Part shown: piece after piece, positions 8,554-18,451 of the stretch
Position numbering within the stretch: the first letter of the stretch is position 1
Layout: each line of letters begins with the position of its first letter
Assembly (NCBI RefSeq): GCF_015594605.1
Contig: NZ_JADNQT010000014.1
Coordinates: 1 to 53,074 of the forward strand
From: Streptococcus sp. HF-1907
GTDB taxonomy: Bacteria > Bacillota > Bacilli > Lactobacillales > Streptococcaceae
Direction: 5' to 3'
DNA length: 53,074 bases
Notes under the pieces: model-generated
The model's input: only the letters and a program-made list of their open reading frames with translations
Database searches by the model: none
Told to the model about the DNA's origin: nothing
Program-made: the position numbers and the translations under genes

Positions 8554-8617
8554 AACCCAGCTCTGCTATTTTCCAAAAATTATGTTATTATAAAAAGTAA
8601 CACTATAGGAGGTTGCT

Positions 8618-9292
8618 ATGTCAAAAGATACTATCAAAACTCAGGTCCGTAAGGCCTTAGATTTCCGCACGGCGGTCCGCGTTTACAACGAACAAACCAT
8701 TCCGCGCGAGGATATGGACTACATTTTAGATACTGCTTGGCTCAGTCCATCGTCTGTTGGACTAGAAGGCTGGCGCTTTCTTGTTTTGGATCGCAAGGCC
8801 ATCCAGCAAGTTCGAGATGAGCTTAAGGAAGTTGCTTGGGGCGCTCAAAATCAGTTGGATACGGCGAGTCATTTTGTGGTATTACTAGCTGAAAAGAATG
8901 CCCGCTATGATTCTGACAGCATGAAAAACAGCTTGGTTCGTCGTGGACTGGGTGATGAAGAGGCGCTAGTCAGCCGTCTTAAATTATACAAGTCTTTCCA
9001 AGAATCTGACATGAAACTTGATTCAGAGCGTGCGCTCCTGGACTGGACGGCTAAGCAAACTTACATCGCCATGGGCAATATGATGACCGCGGCAGCCATG
9101 ATTCAAATCGACTCATGCCCAATCGAAGGTTTCAACTACGACGCTGTCAATGGTATCTTTGCTAAGCACGGTCTTATCGACAGTGACAAAGAAGCTGTTG
9201 CCAGCATGGTGTCCTTTGGCTATCGCCTCCGCGACCCAAAACACCCACGTAGCCGTAAACCACGTGAGCAAGTGATTACTTGGATTGACTAA
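8618..9292 (+). CDS. Nitroreductase family protein
   Basis: A 224-residue FMN-dependent NAD(P)H oxidoreductase of the nitroreductase fold. The N-terminus (RKALDFRTAVRVYNEQTIPREDMDYIL) carries the FMN phosphate-binding arginine (FRTAVR, the RRSVR equivalent). SPSSVGLEGWRFLVL is the conserved substrate/FMN segment, and SFGYRLRDPKHPRSRKP ends the fold. It follows AGGAGG. It lies between the broken oxidoreductase and a glyoxalase in one direction, suggesting an electrophile or redox detoxification cluster. The physiological substrate is unknown. Confidence 0.85.
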   Translation: MSKDTIKTQVRKALDFRTAVRVYNEQTIPREDMDYILDTAWLSPSSVGLEGWRFLVLDRKAIQQVRDELKEVAWGAQNQLDTASHFVVLLAEKNARYDSDSMKNSLVRRGLGDEEALVSRLKLYKSFQESDMKLDSERALLDWTAKQTYIAMGNMMTAAAMIQIDSCPIEGFNYDAVNGIFAKHGLIDSDKEAVASMVSFGYRLRDPKHPRSRKPREQVITWID

Positions 9293-9309
9293 TTAAAAAA
9301 GGAGAAAAA

Positions 9310-9702
9310 ATGCCATTTTTACATACTTGTATCCGCGTCAAAGATTTAGACGCATCTCTTAAATTCTACGAAAAAGCTCTTGGTTTCAAGGAAGTTCGTC
9401 GCAATGACTTTCCAGAATACAAATTTACCTTGGTCTATCTAGCCCTCGAAGACCATCCCGATGTTGAGCTTGAATTGACTTACAACTATGACCATGAAGC
9501 CTATGATTTAGGAAATGGTTACGGTCACATTGCCGTTGGGGTCGATGACTTAGAGGCAAGCCATGCTGCTCATAAAGAAGCTGGATACCCTATCACAGAC
9601 CTCTCAGGACTACCAGGCAAACCAAAAATGTACTACTTCATCCAAGACCCAGACGGTTACAAGATTGAAGTCATTCGTTTGAAACAATTCTTAGACAAAT
9701 AA
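9310..9702 (+). CDS. gloA: Lactoylglutathione lyase-like VOC protein (glyoxalase I type)
   Basis: A 130-residue VOC-fold protein. Glyoxalase features are visible: His in LHTCIRVKDLDASLKFYEK (metal ligand 1), glutamate in DVELELTYN, His in GYGHIAVGVDD, and glutamate in DGYKIEVI. Glyoxalase I converts methylglyoxal-thiol adducts to lactoyl thioesters. The start follows AAAAGGAGAAAAA, 18 bp after the nitroreductase stop, so it is in the same operon. A strong terminator follows. Confidence 0.85.
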   Translation: MPFLHTCIRVKDLDASLKFYEKALGFKEVRRNDFPEYKFTLVYLALEDHPDVELELTYNYDHEAYDLGNGYGHIAVGVDDLEASHAAHKEAGYPITDLSGLPGKPKMYYFIQDPDGYKIEVIRLKQFLDK

Positions 9703-9705
9703 GAT

Positions 9706-9742
9706 AAAAGGACTTGAATCGCCTTGTTCAAGTCCTTTTTTA
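9706..9742. terminator. Bidirectional terminator
   Basis: AAAAGGACTTGAA and TTCAAGTCCTTTTTT form a 12- to 13-bp stem with A and T tracts on both sides. It separates gloA from the convergent histidine kinase gene. Confidence 0.9.
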
Positions 9743-9755
9743 TGTCTCTTTTTCC

Positions 9756-10919
9756 CTATTTCAGTTTAATATAAAAGACAACCTGTTCATCCTGATTATA
9801 GGCTTTGATTTTCCAGCCGTGCTGACGAATGATTTCCTGAGTCAGAGCAAGTCCGATGCCTGACAATCCACCTTTACCAGTATAAAAACGATCAAAGAGA
9901 TGTTTTCCCTCATCAGATGTCAATAAGCGACCATCGTTTGCGATGATGATTTCTTTTGGATTGGCCTGCAGAGTAATCTTAGACTGAGCGTAGCGCAAGC
10001 TATTGTCCAAAATATTAGACAGAGCCCGCTCTAGTTGCTGAGGGTCCCCTACTACCATCGTATCCACAATGTCCTGCTCTATAGCTATGCCCTTCTCCTG
10101 AGCTGGGTAGTCAATATGATAAAGGCAATTATCCAGCAATTCCTGTAAGGAGAAGGAGGTCTTTTGCAACTTCAAGGCACCACTTTCCAAGCGTGATAAA
10201 TGCAGAATTTCATTGACCAGCTTGGTCATTTTTTCTGTCTCTTTTAGAATAGCTTGGTTGGCACGGTCAGCTGGCATGAGCCCAGACGCAACACCGTCTG
10301 CATAGCCTTGAATCACCATAAGTGGCGTCTTCAAATCATGGGAGGCATTTTCAAAAAATTCCTTCTGCTTCTGACTATCCCTTTCCTGATAACGCCCCAA
10401 AATCAAACCAACCGCTCCAGCCACAAGCAAACTGATAAAAAGCACCACCCAAAGAACTAGAGAAATATAGGAAATCAAGCGATACTCAGGACTAACATCC
10501 GCAAAAATAATCAGTAGCTGACCATCAACTTTTTCAAGTTTTAAATAATAATGGCTTCCGCCGATACTAGCAAAAGTGAGCTTGTCACGATGGGCATGCG
10601 CCTTAGTCCACTTAACAATCCGATTAAGCTCTTTATCATGATTTTCCAAGTAATTTGACGAAATGTCCCAATCATGGTCAGTTGCCCAAGAGGACTTGCT
10701 AAAATCATCCTCTAGATAAATAATTTCCCCGTAGAGACGATTGTTATCATCGCTAGCTGCTTTTGCCCCTCTGACAACTTTTTCTGTCCCGCTAATGATT
10801 TCCTGCGCATTTGATGATACATAGGTCGTCATGGTTATGCGAAAGGTAAAAAGCATACAGAGGCTAAGTAAAGCTGCTGTCACACTAAAAATCAGAGTTG
10901 TTCGCCATTTAGATTTCAT
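9756..10919 (-). CDS. Sensor histidine kinase
   Basis: A 387-residue membrane kinase. TM1 spans about 8-30, an extracellular sensor of about 120 residues follows, and TM2 spans about 152-175. The DHp box is ASHDLKTPLMVIQGYADG (His about 195). The N box is NILDNSLRYA and the G box is GGLSGIGLAL. There is no HAMP domain of usual length. Its start overlaps the response regulator stop by 4 bp (ATGA-type overlap). The extracytoplasmic part could sense a cell-surface signal. It is not CiaH or VicK by sequence style; its exact orthologue is not recognised. Confidence 0.9.
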   Translation of the reverse strand: MKSKWRTTLIFSVTAALLSLCMLFTFRITMTTYVSSNAQEIISGTEKVVRGAKAASDDNNRLYGEIIYLEDDFSKSSWATDHDWDISSNYLENHDKELNRIVKWTKAHAHRDKLTFASIGGSHYYLKLEKVDGQLLIIFADVSPEYRLISYISLVLWVVLFISLLVAGAVGLILGRYQERDSQKQKEFFENASHDLKTPLMVIQGYADGVASGLMPADRANQAILKETEKMTKLVNEILHLSRLESGALKLQKTSFSLQELLDNCLYHIDYPAQEKGIAIEQDIVDTMVVGDPQQLERALSNILDNSLRYAQSKITLQANPKEIIIANDGRLLTSDEGKHLFDRFYTGKGGLSGIGLALTQEIIRQHGWKIKAYNQDEQVVFYIKLK

Positions 10920-11608
10920 AGGCTGTGCTCCTCTAACTTGTAGCCGTATCCCCAGACGGTCGTCAATGCCACTCGGCTCTGCTGGGTAGATAATTTCTTA
11001 CGAATCCGACGCACGGTCTCATCCGTAACTCGGGTTTCTAGCTCAGCCGATATGCCCCAAACCTTGTCCAACAAAGTCTCACGCGCCACCGCCTTGCCAG
11101 CTTCCAACATCAAATATTTTAGAACCTGAAGTTCAGTCTCCGTCAGCATCAGATTCTTGTCCCCCACGAAAATGGCGTGAGCATCGTCAGAATAACGAAG
11201 GTCACCAAAAATCGTTTGATTGGGTACCATTTGCGCGCTATCCATGTCAATTCGGCGAAAAAGCGACTTCATGCGACTAACCAAGATAGACGGCCGAAAA
11301 GGCTTCATCATGTAGTCATCACTCCCCGAATTGATGCCCAAAACGTAATCCATATCCGTGTCCTTTGCCGTCAAAAGAATAATAGGCACCTTGGACTGAG
11401 CACGAAGCAATTTGGTGATTTCAAGACCAGACCGACCAGGCATCATAATGTCTAGCAAAACCATGTCACAGGGGGTTGATTTGAAGCATTCCAAAAGAGC
11501 ATCTCCTGTTTCGAATACTTGAACATCGTAGCCAGCATCCACTAAGAAAGTCTCCAAAATTTCACGAATGGAAGCATCGTCATCGGCAGCATATACACGT
11601 TTTTTCAT
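10916..11608 (-). CDS. OmpR/PhoB-family response regulator
   Basis: A 230-residue regulator with a receiver domain (acidic pocket DDD at about 9-11, phospho-acceptor Asp in DMVLLDIMMPG, Lys in MMKPF) and a winged-helix DNA-binding domain (VRRIRKKL recognition helix, GYGYKLE wing). The start at 11608 follows AAAGGAATGACG; upstream in-frame codons lack a ribosome site. It is the first gene of the two-gene system. Three 10-bp direct repeats lie in its 5' region, as expected for autoregulation. Confidence 0.92.
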   Translation of the reverse strand: MKKRVYAADDDASIREILETFLVDAGYDVQVFETGDALLECFKSTPCDMVLLDIMMPGRSGLEITKLLRAQSKVPIILLTAKDTDMDYVLGINSGSDDYMMKPFRPSILVSRMKSLFRRIDMDSAQMVPNQTIFGDLRYSDDAHAIFVGDKNLMLTETELQVLKYLMLEAGKAVARETLLDKVWGISAELETRVTDETVRRIRKKLSTQQSRVALTTVWGYGYKLEEHSL

Positions 11609-11638
11609 CGTCATTCCTTTCACAACTGTAGCGTAAGA

Positions 11639-11668
11639 TTACTGACCTTACTCTACCTTATCTGACCT
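11639..11668 (-). promoter_or_regulatory. Three 10-bp direct repeats upstream of the response regulator
   Basis: On the minus strand AGGTCAGATA, AGGTAGAGTA and AGGTCAGTAA follow each other without gaps. Direct repeats spaced one helical turn apart are the usual operator form for OmpR-family regulators. The site lies about 30 bp upstream of the regulator start codon, between it and the secreted-protein gene. Autoregulation is inferred. Confidence 0.5.
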
Positions 11669-11680
11669 CATTTTGCAAGT

Positions 11681-12532
11681 CTATCCTGCGTGGTAAGGGA
11701 CACCTTGGACATCATTGTAAGTCCCAAAGACCTTTTCCTCAAGCGGACGAATGCTTTCTTGCGCCTTGTCAATCTTATCTTCCAGAGCCTTGGTTTCCTC
11801 ATCACTAGGCTGAGCCCCCTTACCTTGGGACAGATTAGCCAATTCCGCTTTCATAGCATCAATTTTCTTGTAGGTCGTGATGAAGCTTTCTTTTTCCTCT
11901 TGGGAAATAGCAGAGCTAGCATTGATGCAACCTTCAACCATTTTTTGGTCGAAATCAGTCTGTTGGCTATAAAGTGGTGCTAACTGCTCTTCTAATGTTT
12001 TGATTTTCTGACTATCTGGGTTGCCAGCTTGTCTCAATTCCTCCACTTCTTTTTCCAGTTTCTGAATTTGCTCATTCAAGGCTAAATAAGCTTCCTTCTC
12101 AGTAGCTGTCAAAGCGGTGCTTTGAGTGATGCGGTTGGTCACATTCTTCTTCTCAGTGATGTCATTTTCAGCATCGATTTTAGCATTTAAATGCTCTACT
12201 GATTTGAAGATACTATCCAATTCTTTGTCGTATTGAGCAGCCTGCTTTTCATCTGTCAAATTGCCATCTTTATCATAAAGCGCAGCTATTTTATCATAGA
12301 TAGGGGCAGCCTTTTGGTAGGCAGCTTTCAACTGTGTTTTTTCAGTAGCTGTCAGGGAGCTGGTCTGGTCAATCCATGCTAGGTCAGCTGATACATCTGT
12401 CTTTTGAGTAACCTGACTTGTAGTGCTCTCTGCAAGAACACAGTCTGTCTGACTGACACTTGTCGTCGCCAAAACAGTCACAGCTGCAAGTGAAGTCAAA
12501 AGGAGTGTCAAAGATTTTTTGCTTGTTTTCAT
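11681..12532 (-). CDS. Secreted coiled-coil protein of unknown function
   Basis: A 283-residue protein with a signal peptide (KTSKKSLTLLLTSLAAVTVLA, then VLAES as a likely cleavage region). The mature part is almost wholly helical and charged, with repeating TATEK.. segments and heptad-like leucine/acid patterns. There is no LPXTG anchor; it ends VPYHAG. The start at 12532 follows CGAGGTATATTCTT. It lies 72 bp upstream of the two-component genes on the same strand, so it may be a target or a surface partner of that system; this is inference from position. A TATAAT box lies about 65 bp upstream. Confidence 0.75.
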   Translation of the reverse strand: MKTSKKSLTLLLTSLAAVTVLATTSVSQTDCVLAESTTSQVTQKTDVSADLAWIDQTSSLTATEKTQLKAAYQKAAPIYDKIAALYDKDGNLTDEKQAAQYDKELDSIFKSVEHLNAKIDAENDITEKKNVTNRITQSTALTATEKEAYLALNEQIQKLEKEVEELRQAGNPDSQKIKTLEEQLAPLYSQQTDFDQKMVEGCINASSAISQEEKESFITTYKKIDAMKAELANLSQGKGAQPSDEETKALEDKIDKAQESIRPLEEKVFGTYNDVQGVPYHAG

Positions 12533-12687
12533 AAGAATATACCTCGTTTTCATTTTTCAATAACTTATCTCATCTGAAGACACTCTTATTATAGCGCCAG
12601 CTATTATCAAAAATCCCCATAAACCTGCGTCAGACTTGTCACAAAAATGTCAAGGTTAGTCTTAGCTCTTAAAATATTGGAAGCATC

Positions 12688-12714
12688 AAAAAAACAGCTG
12701 ACTCCTACCAGCTG
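12688..12714 (-). terminator. Terminator after smpB
   Basis: On the minus strand CAGCTG, an 8-base loop, CAGCTG and then TTTTTTT. It closes the secG-rnr-smpB stretch just after the smpB stop. Confidence 0.8.
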
Positions 12715-12722
12715 CTAATGAT

Positions 12723-13190
12723 TTATCTCGCATTGAAACTCTTGATTTGACGAGCAATGTCGCGATTTTGTTCGCGGCGTTTGATTGATTCGCGCTTGTC
12801 GTAATCGTGTTTCCCTTTCACAAGGCCGATTAAGACCTTGGCGAAGCCATCCTTGAGATAAACCTTGAGAGGAACCAGCGTCATACCAGTCCCTTTAAGT
12901 TCGTCAGATAACTTCTCAATCTCGCGTTTTTTTAAGAGGAGCTTACGAGTGCGGTCTGGGTCCTGATTCCAGATATTTCCTTGTTCAAATGGTGAAATAT
13001 GGACATTGACCAGCCAAGCCTCACCATTTTTTATCTGCGCATAACCATCTTTGAGGGTGATTCTAGCTGCACGGACACTCTTGATTTCAGTACCAGTCAG
13101 CACAATCCCCGCCTCAATAGTGTCAACAATAGTATAATCATGACGCGCCTTCTTATTTTGCGCCACGACATTGCCTTCTCCTTTAGCCAT
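12723..13190 (-). CDS. smpB: SsrA-binding protein SmpB
   Basis: It binds tmRNA and is needed for trans-translation rescue of stalled ribosomes. The 155 residues are full length, with the N-terminal [18 protein letters not shown], the GTEIKSVR motif and a basic C-terminal tail ([18 protein letters not shown]) that enters the mRNA channel. It starts 2 bp after the rnr stop, so it is co-translated with RNase R, its known partner in tmRNA-linked mRNA decay. Confidence 0.97.
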   Translation of the reverse strand: MAKGEGNVVAQNKKARHDYTIVDTIEAGIVLTGTEIKSVRAARITLKDGYAQIKNGEAWLVNVHISPFEQGNIWNQDPDRTRKLLLKKREIEKLSDELKGTGMTLVPLKVYLKDGFAKVLIGLVKGKHDYDKRESIKRREQNRDIARQIKSFNAR

Positions 13191-13192
13191 AC

Positions 13193-15583
13193 TTACCCTT
13201 TCTTAGTCTTGCCTTTCTGACCTTTCTTGGCTACGCCTTTATAGAAAGGTTTCTTTGCTTTTTTCTTTTTAGAAAAATCGGATTTATCATTTCTATCGTG
13301 ATTTGAGCGGCTGTCGCCACCAGAGTGCTTAGCTGATTTTCCAGATCTGCGCTTATCAGATGACTTGCGGTCACAGCCACTACGACCAGCTTTCTTGTCA
13401 CGACCACCACACTCACGACGATCAGACTTAGCAACCTTTTCAACTACATCATAGTCTGACGGGATATATTCAAAGTCAATATCACCAGTTTCCTTATCAG
13501 CTCGCGTTAATTTAATCTTGATTTGTTGACCAACGCGGAAGACCTTACCAGATTTTTCACCTTGAAGGGTAAGCGTACGTTCGTTGTAATTGTAGAATTC
13601 AGGCAGTGTTGTCACATGAATGAGACCTTCAATGGTATTTGGCAACTCAACGAAGAGTCCAAATTTGACCACGCTGGCAACCACACCGTCAAATTCTTCA
13701 CCCACATGTTCTTCCATGTATTCAGCTTTCTTCATGGCTTCAACCACGCGCTCGGCATCAATGGCACGGCGTTCAAGCGTTGACGTCTGACCAGCAATTT
13801 CAGGAATAATACTTGCAAAATGCTCTGCATTTTCAGCGCGATTCTTGCCATACTCCCGAATCATGCGGTGAACCAGCAAGTCAGGGTAACGACGAATTGG
13901 ACTGGTAAAGTGTGTGTAGTACTCAGCCGCAAGTCCGTAGTGACCATGGTTGTGTTCAGAGTAACGAGCCTGTTGCATAGAACGAAGAAGCATCATTGAC
14001 AGAACTTCGCTACCCGATTGTCCTTCGACCTTCTTCATGAAGTCTTGCAAAGCAGACTGACTGATTTTATTGGCAGTTCCTTGTACTTGCACACCAAAGA
14101 TTGACGCATAGTCGATGAACTTCTGCAATTTTTCAGCCTTGGGCTCTTCGTGAATACGGTAGATGAATGGCAATTTGAGACGCGCAAAATGTTCAGCAAC
14201 CGTTTCATTAGCTGCAAGCATAAATGACTCAATCATACGCTCCGCAATACCACGCTCACGAACAACGATATCGACAGGCATCCCTTTGTCATTGACCAAA
14301 ATCTTAGCTTCCATTGTGTCAAAGTTAAGGGCACCGCGACGCACACGCATGTCTTCCAAAATCTTATGAAGAGCTACCATATTGTGAACAGACGGCACAA
14401 TGGCTTGGTACTGCTCAATCGTTTCCTGGTCACCCGCGATAATGTCGTTGACCGCTGAATAAGTCATGCGGAAAGTTGTCTTAATAACCGATTGTCCGAT
14501 TTGGTGGTTAACAACATGACCATTACGGTCAATTTCCATGATACATGACTGGGTTAGACGGTCCACGTTTGGATTTAGCGAACAGATACCATTTGACAAA
14601 CGTTCTGGCAACATTGGGACCACACGGTCTGTCACATAGACGGATGTTCCGCGACTGAGGGCTTCTCGGTTAAGGGCAGAGCCTTCTGTCACATAATGGG
14701 ACACATCAGCAATATGAACACCAAGTTCAAAGTTACCATTGTCCAGTAATTTGATATGCACGGCATCATCCAAGTCTTTGGCATCCGCGCCGTCAATGGT
14801 AAAGGTGATTTCATTTCGGAGGTCCATGCGACCAATCAGGTCTTTTTCAGACGGCGCATCTGGCACAGCATTTGCTTCTGCCAAAACATCTTCTGGAAAT
14901 TCTGAAACAATGTCCATGCTTTCAAGGACTTCAAGAACATCAATCCCCACATCACCTTGGTGCCCAACAATATCGCGAACCGCACCCACGAAATAATCAT
15001 GACCCTTGGTTGGGTATTTTTCAATAGCAACCTTGATGATTTCAGTACCATCTAGGACAACAGGCTCTTTACGAATGTAAATCTTTTGTTGGATTTTTTG
15101 ATTCTTTGACTTGATGTAGCCGGCATATTTTGGACGTTCATCGTCTAGGATGAACTTGCCAACAACTGTTTTTAAGCTACGTTCAACGACCTTAACAACA
15201 CGTGCTTCGGCTGCTGTACCTTTGAGGCGGTCAGCTGGTTTCTTGATGACAACTTCAACGGTGTCGCCATCAACAGCATGACCTACATCATTGCGACCGA
15301 TAAACATATCTTCTTCGGCTTCATCAACGCTGAGGAAACCAAAGCCTGCCTTGTTAGCGCGGAAAATACCTGTAACGGTAATTTGGTCTTTCTTTTCTTC
15401 TTTTTTACGAAGGGATAAGTTCCCCGCATTGTCAAAACGCAGTTGACGATGACTTTCTAGCTGTGACACAGCTTTAATCAGCTTTGGAAAGGCCTTCGCG
15501 CCAGCCATGTTAAGACCGGCAGCCAATTCATTAATATTAACCTTTCCATGCTCTTCTAAATAAGTTAAAATGTCTTCTTTCAT
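13193..15583 (-). CDS. rnr: Ribonuclease R
   Basis: A processive 3'-5' exoribonuclease of the RNB family that degrades structured RNA. The 796 residues show an N-terminal winged-helix region, cold-shock domains (about 70-230), the RNB catalytic domain with the [10 protein letters not shown] aspartates (about 270), a C-terminal S1 domain (about 630-710) and a Lys/Arg/Ser-rich tail (about 715-796) that is low complexity and probably disordered. The start has AGGATATC before ATG. It is in one operon with smpB. Confidence 0.97.
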   Translation of the reverse strand: MKEDILTYLEEHGKVNINELAAGLNMAGAKAFPKLIKAVSQLESHRQLRFDNAGNLSLRKKEEKKDQITVTGIFRANKAGFGFLSVDEAEEDMFIGRNDVGHAVDGDTVEVVIKKPADRLKGTAAEARVVKVVERSLKTVVGKFILDDERPKYAGYIKSKNQKIQQKIYIRKEPVVLDGTEIIKVAIEKYPTKGHDYFVGAVRDIVGHQGDVGIDVLEVLESMDIVSEFPEDVLAEANAVPDAPSEKDLIGRMDLRNEITFTIDGADAKDLDDAVHIKLLDNGNFELGVHIADVSHYVTEGSALNREALSRGTSVYVTDRVVPMLPERLSNGICSLNPNVDRLTQSCIMEIDRNGHVVNHQIGQSVIKTTFRMTYSAVNDIIAGDQETIEQYQAIVPSVHNMVALHKILEDMRVRRGALNFDTMEAKILVNDKGMPVDIVVRERGIAERMIESFMLAANETVAEHFARLKLPFIYRIHEEPKAEKLQKFIDYASIFGVQVQGTANKISQSALQDFMKKVEGQSGSEVLSMMLLRSMQQARYSEHNHGHYGLAAEYYTHFTSPIRRYPDLLVHRMIREYGKNRAENAEHFASIIPEIAGQTSTLERRAIDAERVVEAMKKAEYMEEHVGEEFDGVVASVVKFGLFVELPNTIEGLIHVTTLPEFYNYNERTLTLQGEKSGKVFRVGQQIKIKLTRADKETGDIDFEYIPSDYDVVEKVAKSDRRECGGRDKKAGRSGCDRKSSDKRRSGKSAKHSGGDSRSNHDRNDKSDFSKKKKAKKPFYKGVAKKGQKGKTKKG

Positions 15584-15637
15584 GATATCCTTTTTCTCTC
15601 TTGGGGCTCACCACCCCGAATAATCTTGTCCTCACAA

Positions 15638-15668
15638 TAAAAAAGGAGGTTGGGATTCTCCCACCCTC
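15638..15668 (-). terminator. Terminator between secG and rnr
   Basis: On the minus strand GAGGGTGGGA pairs with TCCCAACCTC (one mismatch) around a 3-base loop, followed by CTTTTTTATT. Confidence 0.8.
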
Positions 15669-15699
15669 ACTTATCTAGTCCTGCTCTTTTGATAGTCTT

Positions 15700-15936
15700 T
15701 TAGCGACTTGATAAAATTGCTAAGCCAAGGGCAATTAACAACCAGAAGAAGACTAAAACAGCAGTGAATCGTTGCATGAATGCTTCGAAACCACGCGCTT
15801 TTGAACGTTCAAAAAGTGCTTCTGAACCGCTATTATCAAAAACATTACTACTTGGATTTTTTTGCGGTTGCATGAAAATGGCAATCACAAGTAATACTGA
15901 TAATACAAGTAGGATTGTGAGTAATAGGTTGTACAT
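15700..15936 (-). CDS. secG: Preprotein translocase subunit SecG
   Basis: A 78-residue two-helix component of SecYEG. It starts MYNLLLTILLVLSVLLVIAI, followed by the conserved QPQKNPSSN..F loop and a second helix (VLVFFWLLIALGLAIL). The start at 15936 follows TGGAGGAATTAAC. A longer in-frame ORF upstream lacks a ribosome site. It is downstream of rpmG on the same strand. Confidence 0.93.
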   Translation of the reverse strand: MYNLLLTILLVLSVLLVIAIFMQPQKNPSSNVFDNSGSEALFERSKARGFEAFMQRFTAVLVFFWLLIALGLAILSSR

Positions 15937-15982
15937 GTTAATTCCTCCAGTTTGGTCAATGTTCATTCTAACATAATTACCA

Positions 15983-16129
15983 CTAGGATTCAACATGTAG
16001 GGTTACTTTTCTCTCCTTGGGGCAATACTTAAGCACCGAAATTTTTTCAGGATGATTGGCTTTATTCTTACTGGTAAGATAATTCTTACTGCCACACTCA
16101 CTGCATTTTAAATTGATTTTTACTCTCAC
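15983..16129 (-). CDS. rpmG: 50S ribosomal protein L33
   Basis: A 48-residue protein beginning [20 protein letters not shown] and ending VTLHVES. Three cysteines are visible (CSEC and YCP), so it is only a partial zinc-ribbon set. GTG at 16129 overlaps the stop of the upstream transporter gene, with AAGGAAATC upstream, so the two are translationally coupled. Confidence 0.92.
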   Translation of the reverse strand: MRVKINLKCSECGSKNYLTSKNKANHPEKISVLKYCPKERKVTLHVES

Positions 16130-17286
16130 ACGATTTCCTTAACTTTGATATATTTTCTAAAATTGATAAAGCACCAGCAGAAATTGAAGAGGACAATGGC
16201 ACTAGTCACGTAAAATACTGAGCGGTAGCCCATTTGCGTAGCGACAGCGGAGCCCACAAAAGGACCTACGACTTGCCCCATGTAGCTAAACATCTGATTA
16301 TAGCTGAAAATCCTTGAGATGCCTTCGCGTGGCGTGATTTTTGATAGGAGCGAATTGATGCTAGGCATCAAGGCACCTGTCCCAAAGCCATAGAGGAAGC
16401 GTAGAATCCCCAGCTGAAGGGGAGTCTTGGCTAGCGCACACAGAAAATACATGGTAAAACTGTAAAAGAGCGCCAGCAATAAGAGACGGTGATTGCCGAT
16501 GCGGTCACCAATCTTCCCCAAGGTTGAGCTACTCAACATGCTTGAAAAACCCATGGCTGAAACAATGATACCAGCAACAAACATGAGGTTCTCCGTCTGT
16601 CCCAAATGTCGAATATAGAGCGATAGAATGGGAGAAACTGACTGGGCAGAAATTTGGATAATCATGCTGGTCACAAAGAGCCCAATCATGATTTGAATGC
16701 CTTGAACCTTGCTGAAAACTTCCTTGGTGGACATAGCTTCTGACCGATGAACAGGTTCAAAATCTTCTTTAATAAAGAAAATGGTCATCAAGGTCGAAAT
16801 CAACAAAATCGTTCCAACCAAGAGGAATACATTTCGCATGCCTAGCCATTGAGCCAAAGCTCCTCCGATAAGAGGACCCAGTAAGGTTCCACCTGTAACA
16901 CCTGTTGCTAAAGTTCCTAAAGCATATCCCGATTGTTTCTGTGGAGCTTGACTGGCAATCAAGGCTGTAGAATTGGGCACATAACCCGCGAAAATACCAT
17001 TCAAAACCCGTAAGATTAAAAGCCAAGCGACATTTGGAATGAAGGCCAAGCCTCCCATAGTAAAAGTCATGACCAAGCTAGCTCGAACCATCATGGGCTT
17101 ACGACCATAACGGTCAGCCAATTTTCCCCAGATGGGGGCGACCAAAGCTGAGGCTAGAGCTGACAAGGACACCGCAAGTCCCGCATAGAACTCAACACGA
17201 TTCTTGGGCGCCCCTAACTCCTCAACATAAAGCGCCATAAAGGGCATCACCAAGGAAAAACTAGCCCCCGTAAAGAAATTCCCCAA
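16126..17286 (-). CDS. pmrA: MFS multidrug efflux transporter, PmrA-like; start region disrupted
   Basis: A drug:proton antiporter with 12 transmembrane helices. The sequence matches my memory of pneumococcal PmrA closely (FTGAS.SLVMPFM, the motif-A loop [32 protein letters not shown]). Listed from an in-frame TTG (17286), but homology continues upstream ([14 protein letters not shown], to about 17319) with no in-frame ATG/GTG/TTG before a stop. The only good start (ATGATG at 17342-17347, with a TATAAT box about 30 bp upstream of it) is one base out of frame. A 1-bp insertion or 2-bp deletion near the start is likely. rpmG overlaps its end. Confidence 0.8.
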   Translation of the reverse strand: MGNFFTGASFSLVMPFMALYVEELGAPKNRVEFYAGLAVSLSALASALVAPIWGKLADRYGRKPMMVRASLVMTFTMGGLAFIPNVAWLLILRVLNGIFAGYVPNSTALIASQAPQKQSGYALGTLATGVTGGTLLGPLIGGALAQWLGMRNVFLLVGTILLISTLMTIFFIKEDFEPVHRSEAMSTKEVFSKVQGIQIMIGLFVTSMIIQISAQSVSPILSLYIRHLGQTENLMFVAGIIVSAMGFSSMLSSSTLGKIGDRIGNHRLLLLALFYSFTMYFLCALAKTPLQLGILRFLYGFGTGALMPSINSLLSKITPREGISRIFSYNQMFSYMGQVVGPFVGSAVATQMGYRSVFYVTSAIVLFNFCWCFINFRKYIKVKEIV

Positions 17287-17347
17287 CCAAGCTACTTTTA
17301 AATTCTGCCGCCAATTAACCGATTCAACCGCCGCGATAAATCATCAT

Positions 17348-17648
17348 CTTCTTTCTCTGAAATGTCTTTGATTATTATAACATAAATAGATAGGAAGCTA
17401 AGGGGATTTAGTTAGATTGTGGAAGAATTATAAGGAAAGGCTAGGACTATAAAGACGATAGAAAATTTATTTTTGAAATATTAATAAAATCACTCCAAAA
17501 ATTTTCATATCACCTGCATCAGCCTAACTACTGCTACCAACTGAGTATTGCTAAGCTGTTTCACTTCTTTATTTATAAACTTCAAACGCATGCTAAAATG
17601 TTTTACCTCGGTATTCGCTGTTTTTTGGTTGATGTCGACTTGTTTCAC
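17348..17648. other. Intergenic region, PmrA-like promoter and AT-rich DNA
   Basis: A minus-strand TATAAT lies near 17378. The rest is AT-rich with no supported ORF. It leads into repeat array 2. Confidence 0.4.
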
Positions 17649-17815
17649 CCCGTTGTGTAGGAATTTTTAGTGATGTTTTTCAACATGACAAAAAATTCAT
17701 GTGATTCTGAGCAATGTTACACAACATCATCAAAAATTCACGTATTTCAGGACGATGTTGAAAAACATCACTAAAATTTCATGTACGTCAGAGTGAAGTT
17801 GGCTAACATCACCAA
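17649..17815. repeat. Tandem repeat array 2, 41-bp period
   Basis: The motif xAACATxAxxAAAAxTTCAxGT recurs at 17681, 17722, 17763 and (shortened) 17804, exactly 41 bp apart, with a partial unit to the left. Each unit contains GATGTT...AACATC, a quasi-palindrome. The array lies between the coaE terminator and the PmrA-like promoter. Its reverse complement resembles part of array 5 at 52.2 kb. Confidence 0.85.
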
Positions 17816-17848
17816 AAAGAAAACGGACAAGCCACACTCATCCGTTTT
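17813..17848 (-). terminator. Terminator after coaE
   Basis: On the minus strand AAAACGGA and TCCGTTTT arms are followed by CTTTTTGG. It ends the mutM-coaE unit and abuts array 2. Confidence 0.8.
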
Positions 17849-17860
17849 ATCTTCTTCTAG

Positions 17861-18451
17861 TTAATTCAAATTTATCAAGACCTCATGTACCTGAAGCATG
17901 GTCTGACCCAGACTGCCGTTGTTATCAATAATCACATCTGCCATAGCCTTTTTTTCAGATAGGGGCATCTGGCTGGCTAAGCGCTTGTCGGCTTCTTCTG
18001 CTGAGTAGCCGTTGCGTTTCATGAGACGTTCTTTTTGTACTTCTGGGTCAACGGTCACCAACCAAATTTGGTCGAACCAGTCCACATAATCTGCTTCAAT
18101 CAAGAGCGGAATATCCATGAAAAAGACTGGTAGCTGCTCTGCCATTTTATCCCTACGCTCAGCCAACTCTTGACGAATAATCTGGTCTTGAAGCTGAGAG
18201 GATTTTTTGAGATTTTCGGGACTTGAAAAAATCAGCTGCGACAAAAGGGAACGGTCAAGATTACTATCCGCATCCAAAATCTCAGTGCCCAGCCAGCCAA
18301 CTAGAGCCTCATAGAGCTTGCCACCCTTGGCTTGAAGCTCATGCACCACTTGGTCGGCGTCAATCACCTGATAACCCAGGCGACGCAACTCAGCCACCAC
18401 CGTTGATTTACCCGAAGCGATACCGCCCGTAAGTCCAATAATCTTAACCAT
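17861..18451 (-). CDS. coaE: Dephospho-CoA kinase
   Basis: It phosphorylates dephospho-CoA to CoA, the last step of CoA synthesis. The 196 residues carry the P-loop [12 protein letters not shown] near the N-terminus, DADQVVHEL, and the lid segment with KRNGYS. The start lies inside the mutM 3' end (8-bp overlap), so the two are coupled, as is common in streptococci. Confidence 0.96.
   Translation of the reverse strand: MVKIIGLTGGIASGKSTVVAELRRLGYQVIDADQVVHELQAKGGKLYEALVGWLGTEILDADSNLDRSLLSQLIFSSPENLKKSSQLQDQIIRQELAERRDKMAEQLPVFFMDIPLLIEADYVDWFDQIWLVTVDPEVQKERLMKRNGYSAEEADKRLASQMPLSEKKAMADVIIDNNGSLGQTMLQVHEVLINLN

Noticed and set aside
10916..11608. Calling the two-component system CiaRH
   Set aside because: The receiver and kinase sequences do not resemble the CiaR/CiaH sequences I remember, so ciaRH is probably elsewhere.
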